This document shows, in pieces, positions 9,896-18,827 of a stretch of DNA of 64,000 nt (its first letter is position 1; every line of letters starts with the position of its first letter). Source of the stretch: Promethearchaeota archaeon (lineage in GTDB: Archaea; Asgardarchaeota; Lokiarchaeia; Sigyniarchaeales; SOKP01); assembly GCA_019058445.1 (NCBI GenBank), contig JAHPZA010000003.1, positions 513,516 to 577,515 on the forward strand, written 5' to 3'. The notes beneath the pieces are model-generated. The model made no database searches, was not told where the DNA came from, and worked only from the letters and a program-made list of their open reading frames with translations. A program made the translations under genes and the position numbers.

Positions 9896-11182
9896 CTATT
9901 TAGGTTCATAATCCTCTGGATTTAATAAAGCGAAGAATATGATGCCAACATTTTGCATTATTGCTAAGAATAAAAAGACAATAAAAAAGCTTGCAGTCAT
10001 CCGAAATATTATTCCCGTAATAAAAAGTCCCAAAACTACTCCGATATTGGTAAATGCCATACAAATTGCAAAATAAGTCCCTATCATTTCAGGATGTTTT
10101 TTTGATATTTGACCTGTGACACCAGTATAACTTGAAATGCGGATGCCCATTGCAAAACCAATTAAACCGGCAAAAAAGAGCAGTACTCCAATTCCAATTA
10201 AGTTGATATCAATTAAAATTAATAATATTGTAACAGTCGATAATAAAAATGAAAGATATACACTTATTCTCCTTGAAAGAAGATCAGATAATCGTCCCCC
10301 TAATACTGAACCAACAATTATCCCAATACTCGTAATAAGGCTTATATTAGCTTGGTACACATATAAAGATGCCTCTGTTCCTCCTAATGACAAAGATCCT
10401 CCCGGCTTTAATTCGATTAAATTCATTTGAATTAAAATATAGATCGATAAGAATATAAAAATCACTTGATTGAGCAGTGAATTAAAAATCGAGTATAAAT
10501 AAACCTTCCAATCTCTGCTGTTATTAAACATGCTTTTCATATGGGATCCTATTTGAACTTCAGGATATGTTGTTGCTACTTTTATTGTAAGTATTAAAAA
10601 AGCTACAATTATTAATAAAATTCCAACAATCACAAAAACTAATTACACAGTTAAAACTTCAAAAATAACTACTAGATAAAGGAAAATAGGACCCCCCGTT
10701 ACAGTGCCTATTGCTCTTGTACCAAAACAATACCCTTGAGTTCTTCCTAATTTCTCTTTTGGACAAATATCAAGAATAAAAGCATCAGTAGCAGTATCAA
10801 TAATATACAAAGTTAAAAATATGATAAAACCCAGTATTGATATAATTACTAAAACGTTAGTAGGAGTTATCAATATAGGCAGAGCAATAAATAAAAATCC
10901 AGATATAATTCCTGCAACTAAAATCCAAGGCTTTCGTCGACCAAGTTTCTTCGTACCAAACCTATCAGTTAATATACCATAAATGAATTTCATTAGAATA
11001 GGTGCTGCCACAATAGTCGCTAAAAAGGCTAGATCGCTGGCATCTAAGGTTCCTATAAATCCTATTAAGAAAACAGGAATAATGACTGCGAAGGTACTCA
11101 TAACTATGCCTTGCATGAGATAGTTTATGGTGAAAACTAAAGTATATGATGATTTGTATTCAATATCTTCTTCACTAGCCAT
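9896..11182 (-). pseudogene. MFS transporter interrupted by one in-frame TAA
   Basis: Two reading frames (10643-11182 and 9896-10633) lie in the same phase, separated only by a TAA stop at 10643-10645. Reading through gives a normal MFS protein of about 428 residues. The N-terminal half has the MFS loop FIYGILTDRFGTKKLGRRKPW; after the stop the frame continues directly into membrane segments and the second-half loop GGRLSDLLSRRISVY. It is not a close relative of the GPH proteins. The lesion may be a recent mutation, a sequencing error or a suppressed codon. TAA rather than TAG argues against pyrrolysine. It sits upstream of the divergent methyltransferase island, so it may once have imported a methylated amine. 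Confidence 0.7.
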
Positions 11183-11316
11183 CTTTAAATCTCTATTCTT
11201 GTTAGTTTATTAAATTTCATACTATAAAATTAGATAAAATTTATTTCTATTATTATTTAAAGATAACCTTTTAATGCGAGTTAAAACTTGATTTACAAAA
11301 CAATCGCTAACCAATT

Positions 11317-12741
11317 ATGACTATTATCAGACCAAAAATTCAATTGTTAGATGAGAAACATAAAGCACAAATTCTTCTAGAAGCTAAAAATATTCTTGAA
11401 ACTCTCGGAGTCTATATAGAAAATGAGCAAGCGATTGAATTATTAAACAGTAATGGATTAAACCATAAAAATTCGCGCTTTTTCCTTCCATCTGATTTAG
11501 TAGATAAGTGTTTAGGGGATGTTCCATCCGAAATTATTTTATATGATAGAGAGAGTGAAGAAAACCTCTCATTGAGAGATGATAATTCCTATTTTAATCC
11601 TGGATCTGCTGCGATGCATATTTTAGATGATGCTACTTATCAGAGAAGAAAGGCAACTACTCAAGATTTTATCCGTTTTTCTAAAATTGTTGAGCAATTA
11701 AAGTATATTGAGGCTCAGAGTACCGCATTAATCTGTAATGATATCCACATAGAGGCTCAAGATTGGCATAGGTTATTGATCTGTTTAACAAATTGCTATA
11801 AACCAATTATTACGGGTACATTCCGTAAAGAAAGTTTCAAAATCATGCGAGAGCTCCTTCTTGCCTGCCGATTATCTGAGGATGACTTAGCGAGAAAGCC
11901 GTTGGCTATCTTCGATGCTGCGCCTTCTCCACCTTTAAAATGGACGGATCTCACAACCCAAGCCATAATTGACGGAGCGAAAAGTAGGATTCCCGTGGAA
12001 TTTGTATCAATGCCTTTAGGAGGAGCAAATGCTCCAATTACATTAATAGGTTCGATCACCCAAATCTGTGCTGAGAACTTAGCTGGGATAGTAATTTCCC
12101 AACTAACAGCTCGCGGAGCCCCTCTCATATGGGGAGGTTCTCCATCAATGTTAGATATGAAATATGGAACACCACCAATGAGTGCAATCGAATCGATGAT
12201 GGTAAATATTGGTGGTGTTGAAATGGGTAAATATTTGAATATGCCCACACATGCTTATATGAGTGTAAGCGACTCAATGATTCCGGATACTCAAGCAGGT
12301 CTTGAAGCAGGAATGGGTATATTACTTGGAGCATTAGCCGGAATAAATGTAAATTCCGGTCCTGGAATGTTAGAATTTGAAATTACTCAAAGCATTGAGA
12401 AACTATTAATTGATAATGAAATTGTTGGTATGGTAAAAAGATTTTTATCTGGAATTGAAGATTACGGGAAGCCTTTTGCGTCAGATATTTTACAAGATTA
12501 TCAAAAGAAGGAACAACTACTTACACACCCGACAACCAAGAAGTTATTTAAGACAGAATTATTTTTACCAAGTTCTATAATTAATAGAATGTCCTATAGT
12601 ATGTGGAAAAATTCCGGAGAAAAATCAACAAGGAAGAGAGCTATGGAAGAAGCCTCCAAATTAATAAAAAAGCCTCCGATAAAACCCATTAAGGAAATTC
12701 TGCGAAATGAATTAAATAAAATTGCGTCTAATTATTTATAA
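11317..12741 (+). CDS. MttB-family (pyrrolysine-free) corrinoid methyltransferase 1
   Basis: A 474-residue member of the trimethylamine methyltransferase family (TIM barrel). Family segments include LLEAKNILETLGVYIENEQAI near the N-terminus, YFNPGSAAMHILD, PLIWGGSPSMLDMKYGTPPM and DTQAGLEAGMGILLGALAG. There is no in-frame TAG, so it lacks the pyrrolysine of true MttB and belongs with MtgB-type enzymes that demethylate quaternary amines such as glycine betaine. It would move a methyl group from its substrate to the corrinoid protein encoded 47 bases downstream. It heads a likely three-gene operon. The ATG has no Shine-Dalgarno motif. The substrate is unknown. Confidence 0.88.
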   Translation: MTIIRPKIQLLDEKHKAQILLEAKNILETLGVYIENEQAIELLNSNGLNHKNSRFFLPSDLVDKCLGDVPSEIILYDRESEENLSLRDDNSYFNPGSAAMHILDDATYQRRKATTQDFIRFSKIVEQLKYIEAQSTALICNDIHIEAQDWHRLLICLTNCYKPIITGTFRKESFKIMRELLLACRLSEDDLARKPLAIFDAAPSPPLKWTDLTTQAIIDGAKSRIPVEFVSMPLGGANAPITLIGSITQICAENLAGIVISQLTARGAPLIWGGSPSMLDMKYGTPPMSAIESMMVNIGGVEMGKYLNMPTHAYMSVSDSMIPDTQAGLEAGMGILLGALAGINVNSGPGMLEFEITQSIEKLLIDNEIVGMVKRFLSGIEDYGKPFASDILQDYQKKEQLLTHPTTKKLFKTELFLPSSIINRMSYSMWKNSGEKSTRKRAMEEASKLIKKPPIKPIKEILRNELNKIASNYL

Positions 12742-12788
12742 TAAAAATAAAATTTTTTATAGAAATTTGATTTTAATTAAAGAGAAAG

Positions 12789-13442
12789 ATGAATATGTCT
12801 CAAGAGAACATATATAGAGAAATTTCCGCAGCAATAGTAGAGTTAAATAAAGAAAAAGCTATACAAATGGCAAATAAAGCCATAGATGAAAGGATGAATA
12901 TATTAGATGTGATTGAGAATGGTTTTGCAGAAGGTATTCGACGAGTCGGAGAGTTATGGGATGAGGGGGAATTTTTTTTACCAGAATTAATGATGGGTGC
13001 TAAAATTATGCAAGAATGTTTAGAACTTCTTATGCCCCATTTAGAGAGAGGAGTAGAAAGAAAAACACTAGGAAAAGTCGTCATAGCTACTATTGAGGGA
13101 GATATACATTCAATAGGGAAAACGATTGTAGCCACAATGTTAAGAGCTTATGGATTCGAAGTTTTTGATATAGGAGCAGATGTTCCAGTAGATAAAATTA
13201 TAGATACTGCCATTGAAAAAAATGCTGACGTAATTGGAATTTCAGCTCTACTTACAACAACCATGATCGGTCAAAAAAAAGTTATAGAAGTTTTAAAAGA
13301 AAAAGGAATCGCTGATAAATTTAAAGTGATTCTGGGGGGCGCACCAATAACAGGTGAATGGGTTAAAGAATGTTGTGCCGATGGCTACGCCGGAAACGCT
13401 GTGGAAGCCGTTAACCTAGTCAAATCCTTATTAAGTAAATAA
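12789..13442 (+). CDS. Corrinoid (cobalamin-binding) methyl-carrier protein
   Basis: A 217-residue protein with a helical cap (residues about 1-90) and a Rossmann B12-binding domain (about 95-217). The cobalt-ligand motif DxHxxG is GDIHSIG (Asp105, His107, Gly110), followed by GADVP and the ILGGAPIT loop near the end. The family (MtaC/MtbC/MttC/MtgC) carries a methyl group on cobalt between a substrate-specific methyltransferase and a second methyltransferase. Its position between an MttB-like gene and a homocysteine methyltransferase-like gene fits that role exactly. MNM at the start offers two ATGs, at 12789 and 12795. Confidence 0.93.
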   Translation: MNMSQENIYREISAAIVELNKEKAIQMANKAIDERMNILDVIENGFAEGIRRVGELWDEGEFFLPELMMGAKIMQECLELLMPHLERGVERKTLGKVVIATIEGDIHSIGKTIVATMLRAYGFEVFDIGADVPVDKIIDTAIEKNADVIGISALLTTTMIGQKKVIEVLKEKGIADKFKVILGGAPITGEWVKECCADGYAGNAVEAVNLVKSLLSK

Positions 13443-13455
13443 ATAGAAGTACAGA

Positions 13456-13459
13456 GGAG
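13456..13459 (+). promoter_or_regulatory. GGAG ribosome-binding site for the homocysteine methyltransferase-like gene
   Basis: GGAG lies 6 bases before a CTG codon at 13466 and 24 bases before the TTG at 13484, both in frame. The spacing favours CTG 13466 as start. The only nearby ATG (13476) is in another frame and stops after three codons. Confidence 0.4.
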
Positions 13460-13483
13460 ATAAAGCTGCTTTTTTATGATTGG

Positions 13484-14353
13484 TTGAATAACGAATCTAA
13501 GGTTATTTTATTCGATGGCGCAATGGGCACAGAAATCATTAAGCGAGGAATAGAGCCTGGTAAAATTCCAGATATTTTGAATATCGAACAGCCAAATCTT
13601 ATTACAGAGATACATAAAGCATATTTTAGTGCCGGATCAGACATATGCCAGACCTGTACTTTCGGATCTACACCATTAAACTTACAGCATTATAATTTAA
13701 CTGAAAAATTTAAAGAAATTAATCAAAAAGCCTTAGACAATATTCTATTAGCCCGTCCTCCTGATCGAATAATCGCGGGAGATATTGGACCAACTGGAGA
13801 ATTTAAACCTCCTGTAGGAAATGCGACACTAGAACAATGGTATCAGAGTTTTTATGAGCAATCGAAAATATTAGATAAGTATATTGATGTATGGCACATC
13901 GAAACAATGTCCGATTTGGATGAAATGCTCACAGCTGTAAAAGCAATCAAAAGAATTTCTCAAAAACCAATTATGAGTTCAATGACTTATAGGAAAACAA
14001 AAAGGGGGTATTTTACTATTATGGGAGATTCCTTGGAAAAATGTATTAAATCATTAGAAATGAGTGAGGTAGATGTAATTGGAACAAATTGTACTATTGG
14101 ATCAAAAGATATGATTGGTTTAATTGAAGAATCCGTGAAAATAACCAACAAACCACTTTTAGTAAAACCCAATGCTGGTCTCCCTAGGCTCGATACAGGT
14201 GAAAAAACATATTATGATCAATCGGTTGAGGAATTTGTTGAAGATATTTGTATAATGATTGATTTAGGGGTAAAAATAGTGGGAGGATGCTGTGGAACTT
14301 CGCCAGAGACAATTAGAGAAATCCGTAAGAGCATTGACTTATTATATTCTTGA
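13484..14353 (+). CDS. Homocysteine S-methyltransferase-family protein (MetH domain-1-like)
   Basis: At least 289 residues. The N-terminal FDGAMGTEI motif and the zinc cysteines (TNC, Cys203; GGCCG, Cys269 and Cys270) are those of the homocysteine-binding barrel of MetH/BHMT/MmuM. As a stand-alone partner of the preceding corrinoid protein it would take the methyl group from cobalt and give it to homocysteine or another thiol. It would thus replace MtaA/MtbA-type methyltransferases of methanogens; this is inference from context. I list TTG 13484 as the conservative start. In-frame CTG 13466, with a well-spaced GGAG, would add six residues (LLFYDW). Confidence 0.85.
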   Translation: MNNESKVILFDGAMGTEIIKRGIEPGKIPDILNIEQPNLITEIHKAYFSAGSDICQTCTFGSTPLNLQHYNLTEKFKEINQKALDNILLARPPDRIIAGDIGPTGEFKPPVGNATLEQWYQSFYEQSKILDKYIDVWHIETMSDLDEMLTAVKAIKRISQKPIMSSMTYRKTKRGYFTIMGDSLEKCIKSLEMSEVDVIGTNCTIGSKDMIGLIEESVKITNKPLLVKPNAGLPRLDTGEKTYYDQSVEEFVEDICIMIDLGVKIVGGCCGTSPETIREIRKSIDLLYS

Positions 14354-14394
14354 TTTTAAGTATTAAAAAGCTTATTGAACGAAGTAATTAAATC

Positions 14395-15861
14395 TTAAGC
14401 TTTAAATTTAAAATTTATTAATTCTTTTTCAGCTCTAGTAAGAATTTCATTTAATTTTTGTACGGTAGTCTCAGATAACTGTTCTGGTTGGTGAGATTCA
14501 AGTATTTCAAGTGTTTTCTGATTTACCTTATCTCCATAAGGTTTTTTTCCTTTTTTTATCCACGATTCTGGATCTTCACGATTTAGAAATTTAGGACGCC
14601 ATAATTCTTGACGAAAGTGTTTCAAAGTATGTTCTTCAGAGAGAAAATCTCCACCTGGACCAACCTTTCGAATTACATCAATAGCCATCATTTCCTGATC
14701 GATATTAAAGCCGTTTATAAGCTTTTTTACATAACTTATAATCTCATTACACATAACTATTGAAGCGGGATTTCCCAACAGTCCTTGACCTAAATATCCA
14801 ATATCATGTATTAAATTGGCTCCATCAAGGGCAGATAACAATGTTCCGAATGCATGTTCCATAGCTGCCTGCTGATCAAGACAATGAGAATCAGAACCCG
14901 TTGTAGACCACATTGGAATATTATAATAGTGAAAGATATCTGCAAATGCAGAGTTTGTCAAACGAGTAGCAGGATCTCCATAAGAGAAAGTTGAGTATCT
15001 CATATCTAATGGAATTACTCCAAATCCTGAGATTATTGGAGCCCCCTTGTTCTTAAGTTGATGTAAAACAATCCCACTTAAAGCTTCAGCATTAGCTTGT
15101 ACAATTCCGCCGCCCAATGTAACTGGAATGCTTGCTCCAAGAATATCTCCTGGTGTATAGCATATTGGAATACTTTTCTCAGCACACAAAAATACCTTAT
15201 TTACTGCTCCATAAGAATGTGTCAAAGGAGCAGTTGGTTCAGAATAATGAATAAGAAAAGGCTTTTTTTTTAGATTTTCCTCTCCACCAGCTATAATTTC
15301 TGCCATTTCTATAATGTACGAAAGATCCTCTTTTCCAGCTGCAGTAAAGAATATAGGTTTAATGGAATTTTCCATCATCGCTTTTACACAATTAATATAC
15401 ATTAAATTAGACGGTACATCACTCGGTAAGCCAAAAGAAGCAATAAAATCTACATTCTCGCAATAATCCGAGACTTTAGCTGCATTAATTACGTCTTGTA
15501 ATAGAGATAATCTTATTTCTTTAGTGTGTAAATCATATGTACGAATTAAGTCCGTTCCGGTCCCAAAATGGATATTCCTTCCCTCCAATTGCATTACCTT
15601 TTCTCCTTTTCTATTAAATATTGTAATTTGAGAAGGAGCACTGCGTAAACATTCTTCCACTAACCAATTAGGTATACGTACAATGTTATTATCTTCCACG
15701 ATGCACTCGGAATTCTCTAATAATTTTAAACCTTGCTCGTGTGATATACGAACACCGATAGTTTCCAATATCTCCAAACTGGCTAGATGAATTTTTTTAA
15801 TTTGGCTTTCTGTTAAAAGCTTAAAGTTTGGTTTACACTGTGTTTTGAAATTTTCAATCAT
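14395..15861 (-). CDS. MttB-family (pyrrolysine-free) corrinoid methyltransferase 2
   Basis: A 488-residue MttB-family protein on the opposite strand, convergent with the operon. Start ATG 15861 is preferred over TTG 15870 because GAGG lies 10 bases before the ATG and would overlap spacing for the TTG. Family features include LEILETIGVRISHEQGL, HFGTGTDLIRTYD, GAPIISGFGVIPLDMRY and the C-terminal EHTLKHFRQELWRPK. There is no in-frame TAG. The AVNKVFLCAEKSIPI and LGASIPVTLGGG segments match the central barrel. It probably charges the same corrinoid protein with methyl groups from a different quaternary amine. Confidence 0.88.
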   Translation of the reverse strand: MIENFKTQCKPNFKLLTESQIKKIHLASLEILETIGVRISHEQGLKLLENSECIVEDNNIVRIPNWLVEECLRSAPSQITIFNRKGEKVMQLEGRNIHFGTGTDLIRTYDLHTKEIRLSLLQDVINAAKVSDYCENVDFIASFGLPSDVPSNLMYINCVKAMMENSIKPIFFTAAGKEDLSYIIEMAEIIAGGEENLKKKPFLIHYSEPTAPLTHSYGAVNKVFLCAEKSIPICYTPGDILGASIPVTLGGGIVQANAEALSGIVLHQLKNKGAPIISGFGVIPLDMRYSTFSYGDPATRLTNSAFADIFHYYNIPMWSTTGSDSHCLDQQAAMEHAFGTLLSALDGANLIHDIGYLGQGLLGNPASIVMCNEIISYVKKLINGFNIDQEMMAIDVIRKVGPGGDFLSEEHTLKHFRQELWRPKFLNREDPESWIKKGKKPYGDKVNQKTLEILESHQPEQLSETTVQKLNEILTRAEKELINFKFKA

Positions 15862-15948
15862 CTTAATCAAACCTCAGATTAGACTAATATAATAATTTTT
15901 AGTATTAAAAACTTTTAAATAAATTCAAATCTAAATAATAATTCGATT

Positions 15949-17376
15949 ATGTTTGCAAAAGTCCTTACAAAACCACAAATTGATCAAATTCACCAGGCAT
16001 CACTTAGTATTCTAGAAAGAACTGGAGTGATAATTCCCCATGAAGAAATTTTAGCTAAGTTTGGTAAACACGGGGCAGTTGTAAATGCTAAGGAAAACCA
16101 TGTAAAAATACCCTCTGAGTTAGTTATGGAACTCGTTTCAAAAGCGGGGAAAAACTTTACCCTTTATGGAAGAGATATTTCGAATAAAGCTGAATTCGGA
16201 TCAGGTAAACGGAACTATAATACCACTGCTGGACAAGCTTTCTGGATCGATAATATCGGGGATAATCGAAGATACACATGTATGGATGATGTTACTACTG
16301 CCGTGAAGTTTAGCGATGCGCTAGATCAAATAACAATTCCAGGAGCAATGGCAGATCCACATGAAATACCAGTGGAGTGGAGATGCGTTGCTGTAGCAAC
16401 GGAAGCCATTAAAAATACTTCAAAACCAATCATGTTTTGGTTCCATGATAGAGCTTCGGCAAAATATTTAATAGATTTGCTTATCGCATTAAGGGGAGAC
16501 GAGAAAAAAGCTGAAACCTATCCTTTATTTTTTCCGTTTCTTGAACCTATAAGTCCTTTGAGCTTTCCCTTCAACGGTATAGACCTTTTATTCGAAACAG
16601 CACGTTTAAATATTCCAGTTCCTATTGGTCCCATGGCACAGATGGGCTTATCTGCTCCATCAACATTAGCCGGAACCATGGCCCAAGAAAATGCTGAAGT
16701 ATTAGCTGGGATATGTGTCACCCAACTTATACGTGAAGGGATGCCAATTTGTTATGGGGGTATATGCCATGCATTTGATATGAAAACCGTACAAATGATA
16801 TTTTCAGGGCCGGAACAAGCAATTTTTAGCGTTGCGATGAGTCAGATGGGTAAATTTTATGGTTTTCCGGTATATATTAATGCGGGATTAACAGACTCGA
16901 AGAGTCCCGATGCTCAAGCAGGTTTGGAATGCGGATTAACCTTAGCAATGGGTGCTGCTGCCGGTGCTGATATCTTCGGACATATGGGGATATGTGGGAT
17001 GGATCAGGCAAGCTCTTTAGATTTTCTTATAATGCAATCTGAAATTATTTCATATGTAGAAAGTATGATGAGAACAATAAACTTCACAAAAGAAACTTTT
17101 GCTATGGATTTAATCGATGAAACTGGACCTAAAGGCTCATTTTTACACAAACAACATACTCGTAAACATTTTAGGAAAGAACTATGGTTTCCTAGCTTGC
17201 TAGATAGAAGAGATTATAAAGCATGGCGTGAAAAAGGAACTAAAACTATGGAGCAACGTTGTCGCGAGCGAAAAGATGAAATTATAGCAAACTATAAACC
17301 TATGCAATTACCAAATGATATAGCACGCGAACTGGATGAGATTGTTAGGACCGCAAAGCAAAACTTAAAACAGTGA
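15949..17376 (+). CDS. MttB-family (pyrrolysine-free) corrinoid methyltransferase 3
   Basis: A 475-residue protein divergent from methyltransferase 2. It shares LSILERTGVIIPHEE, TTAGQAFWIDN, GMPICYGGICHAFDM and DAQAGLECGLTLAMGAAAGAD with the others, and HTRKHFRKELWFPSL with methyltransferase 2, so 2 and 3 are closer to each other than to 1. There is no in-frame TAG. An A/T-rich TATA-like element (CTTTTAAATAA, near 15911-15921) sits about 33 bases before the ATG, suggesting a leaderless or nearly leaderless transcript. Its substrate is probably a quaternary amine or betaine, not identified. Confidence 0.88.
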   Translation: MFAKVLTKPQIDQIHQASLSILERTGVIIPHEEILAKFGKHGAVVNAKENHVKIPSELVMELVSKAGKNFTLYGRDISNKAEFGSGKRNYNTTAGQAFWIDNIGDNRRYTCMDDVTTAVKFSDALDQITIPGAMADPHEIPVEWRCVAVATEAIKNTSKPIMFWFHDRASAKYLIDLLIALRGDEKKAETYPLFFPFLEPISPLSFPFNGIDLLFETARLNIPVPIGPMAQMGLSAPSTLAGTMAQENAEVLAGICVTQLIREGMPICYGGICHAFDMKTVQMIFSGPEQAIFSVAMSQMGKFYGFPVYINAGLTDSKSPDAQAGLECGLTLAMGAAAGADIFGHMGICGMDQASSLDFLIMQSEIISYVESMMRTINFTKETFAMDLIDETGPKGSFLHKQHTRKHFRKELWFPSLLDRRDYKAWREKGTKTMEQRCRERKDEIIANYKPMQLPNDIARELDEIVRTAKQNLKQ

Positions 17377-17446
17377 ATACAATTCAATGGCTTTATTCTT
17401 TTTCTTTTAGCATAAATATTAAATCCTTTTTAATATAAACTTACTC

Positions 17447-18823
17447 ATGTTCAAAAAGTTTGTTGGTCCTTCAAGATGGTTTAAGCTTGAAGAGATTTAT
17501 GATGAAACTACTCTTGAAACCCAGATTAATGAGGATAAAACTTTTGAAAGTAAGGTAAGAAAAGGCAAAAAAGTCCGCTTCATAGATCTAGTCTTTACAA
17601 GTCAAAATTGGCATGATTCAATATGGAAACATCGAGCCAGAATTTATATTCCTGAGAATTATCAAAAAGACGGTAATGTAGCTATTATTGGAGCTCATAA
17701 AGATTTTTGTCCAGAAAAAAACTATATCGTGGGAGGAATTGATGGAGAAGATTTACCTCAATTCAATAGAGGTAAAATCCTAGGGCAAAACAATCAGCCA
17801 ACAGAATTAAATACAGAAAGTGAATTCTGCGAGGGGACTGCCATTGATCTTGGTATACCGATAATGTTATTTAACACGCCAGGGGATATAATATTTGGAC
17901 TAGATGAATCTGATTTAATGGGTTACGGCTTAAAAAAGTTGGGAGAAACTTTCGACCTCACGTGGTTTCCATATCTTCCAATTGTAATTTCATATCTTCG
18001 AGCAATTACTCTTTTTCATTCTTTACCCGAAGTGAAAGCACAGCGAGCAGTTCTTTTCGGAAATTCAAAACGAGGTGTGTCAGTTAGTCTATCTACTGGT
18101 GTTGATCCGGACAGAGTTGCAGGTATATTATGTACCGGCGCTCATGGAGGGAATACTCTTCATATGATATTAATGAAGTTTGCGCAGTTGGGTCCTGATG
18201 TAGGTGGTCCCGCTATCGAAAGAGCAGGTCCTGGATTTTTACCAGCTGAGCGATTATTGGAAATCCTAAATTCCGCGGCAGGATTTTTCCTTCTTATGTC
18301 ATTTGATCCCTACATTTGGAGGAAACAAATTAAAGCAGCATATATGATAGCCATTGGAACGAATGATGAATTCACGGGATTAGGAGCTCCCGATGGTATG
18401 ATTAAAAATATGGAGGGTGACAAAGCACTCTTATATATAGATAATCTTCCTCACACGTGGACTTCACTTAAACATCTTTCTGCTTGGAGGATGCTTATCT
18501 CTCATGCCTTTTATAATCGAGAGATTCCTCTCATTGAGGTCAATAAAAATGTCCAAAATTCGCACCTGTATGTCAACGCTAAAATAAACAATTTTAATGA
18601 AATAAAAGGTGTGAAATTATTTTACTCATTTAATAAATCATCTGATTGGCGATTTTCCCAATGGGAATCTATTCCAATGAATTTTGAAGATGGTGAGTAT
18701 AAAGCGGTACTTCAAGTAAGAAAGGATATGAAGCTAGCCTATTATGTAGAGTTAGAAAATTATCATGAAAAAGGAGGAATTGGTTATGTTAGTACACCAA
18801 TTTCTTTTGAAGGATGGAATTAA
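17447..18823 (+). CDS. PhoPQ-activated-pathogenicity-related-like alpha/beta hydrolase
   Basis: A 458-residue protein. The nucleophile motif is FGNSKRG (Ser207), with later IAIGTNDEF (acid region) and LPHTW (His), giving an alpha/beta-hydrolase triad. The GNSKRG elbow and the following DPDRVAGILC match the PhoPQ_related family. The C-terminal 90 residues (VNKNVQNSHLYVNAKI to the end) look like the small beta-domain found in that family. There is no signal peptide, so the enzyme is probably cytoplasmic. Reactions in this family are poorly known; esterase or peptidase activity is possible. It is convergent with the GH31 gene, with only 4 bases between stops. Confidence 0.7.
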   Translation: MFKKFVGPSRWFKLEEIYDETTLETQINEDKTFESKVRKGKKVRFIDLVFTSQNWHDSIWKHRARIYIPENYQKDGNVAIIGAHKDFCPEKNYIVGGIDGEDLPQFNRGKILGQNNQPTELNTESEFCEGTAIDLGIPIMLFNTPGDIIFGLDESDLMGYGLKKLGETFDLTWFPYLPIVISYLRAITLFHSLPEVKAQRAVLFGNSKRGVSVSLSTGVDPDRVAGILCTGAHGGNTLHMILMKFAQLGPDVGGPAIERAGPGFLPAERLLEILNSAAGFFLLMSFDPYIWRKQIKAAYMIAIGTNDEFTGLGAPDGMIKNMEGDKALLYIDNLPHTWTSLKHLSAWRMLISHAFYNREIPLIEVNKNVQNSHLYVNAKINNFNEIKGVKLFYSFNKSSDWRFSQWESIPMNFEDGEYKAVLQVRKDMKLAYYVELENYHEKGGIGYVSTPISFEGWN

Positions 18824-18827
18824 AGAT

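Noticed and set aside
10643..10645. Pyrrolysine or selenocysteine recoding in the split MFS gene
   Set aside because: The codon is TAA, not TAG or TGA, so neither amino acid is expected.
13476..13487. ATG at 13476 as start of the homocysteine methyltransferase-like gene
   Set aside because: It is out of frame and meets a stop after three codons.
11317..17376. Pyrrolysine (TAG) readthrough in the MttB-family genes
   Set aside because: All three frames are full length without an internal TAG; they are pyrrolysine-free homologues.
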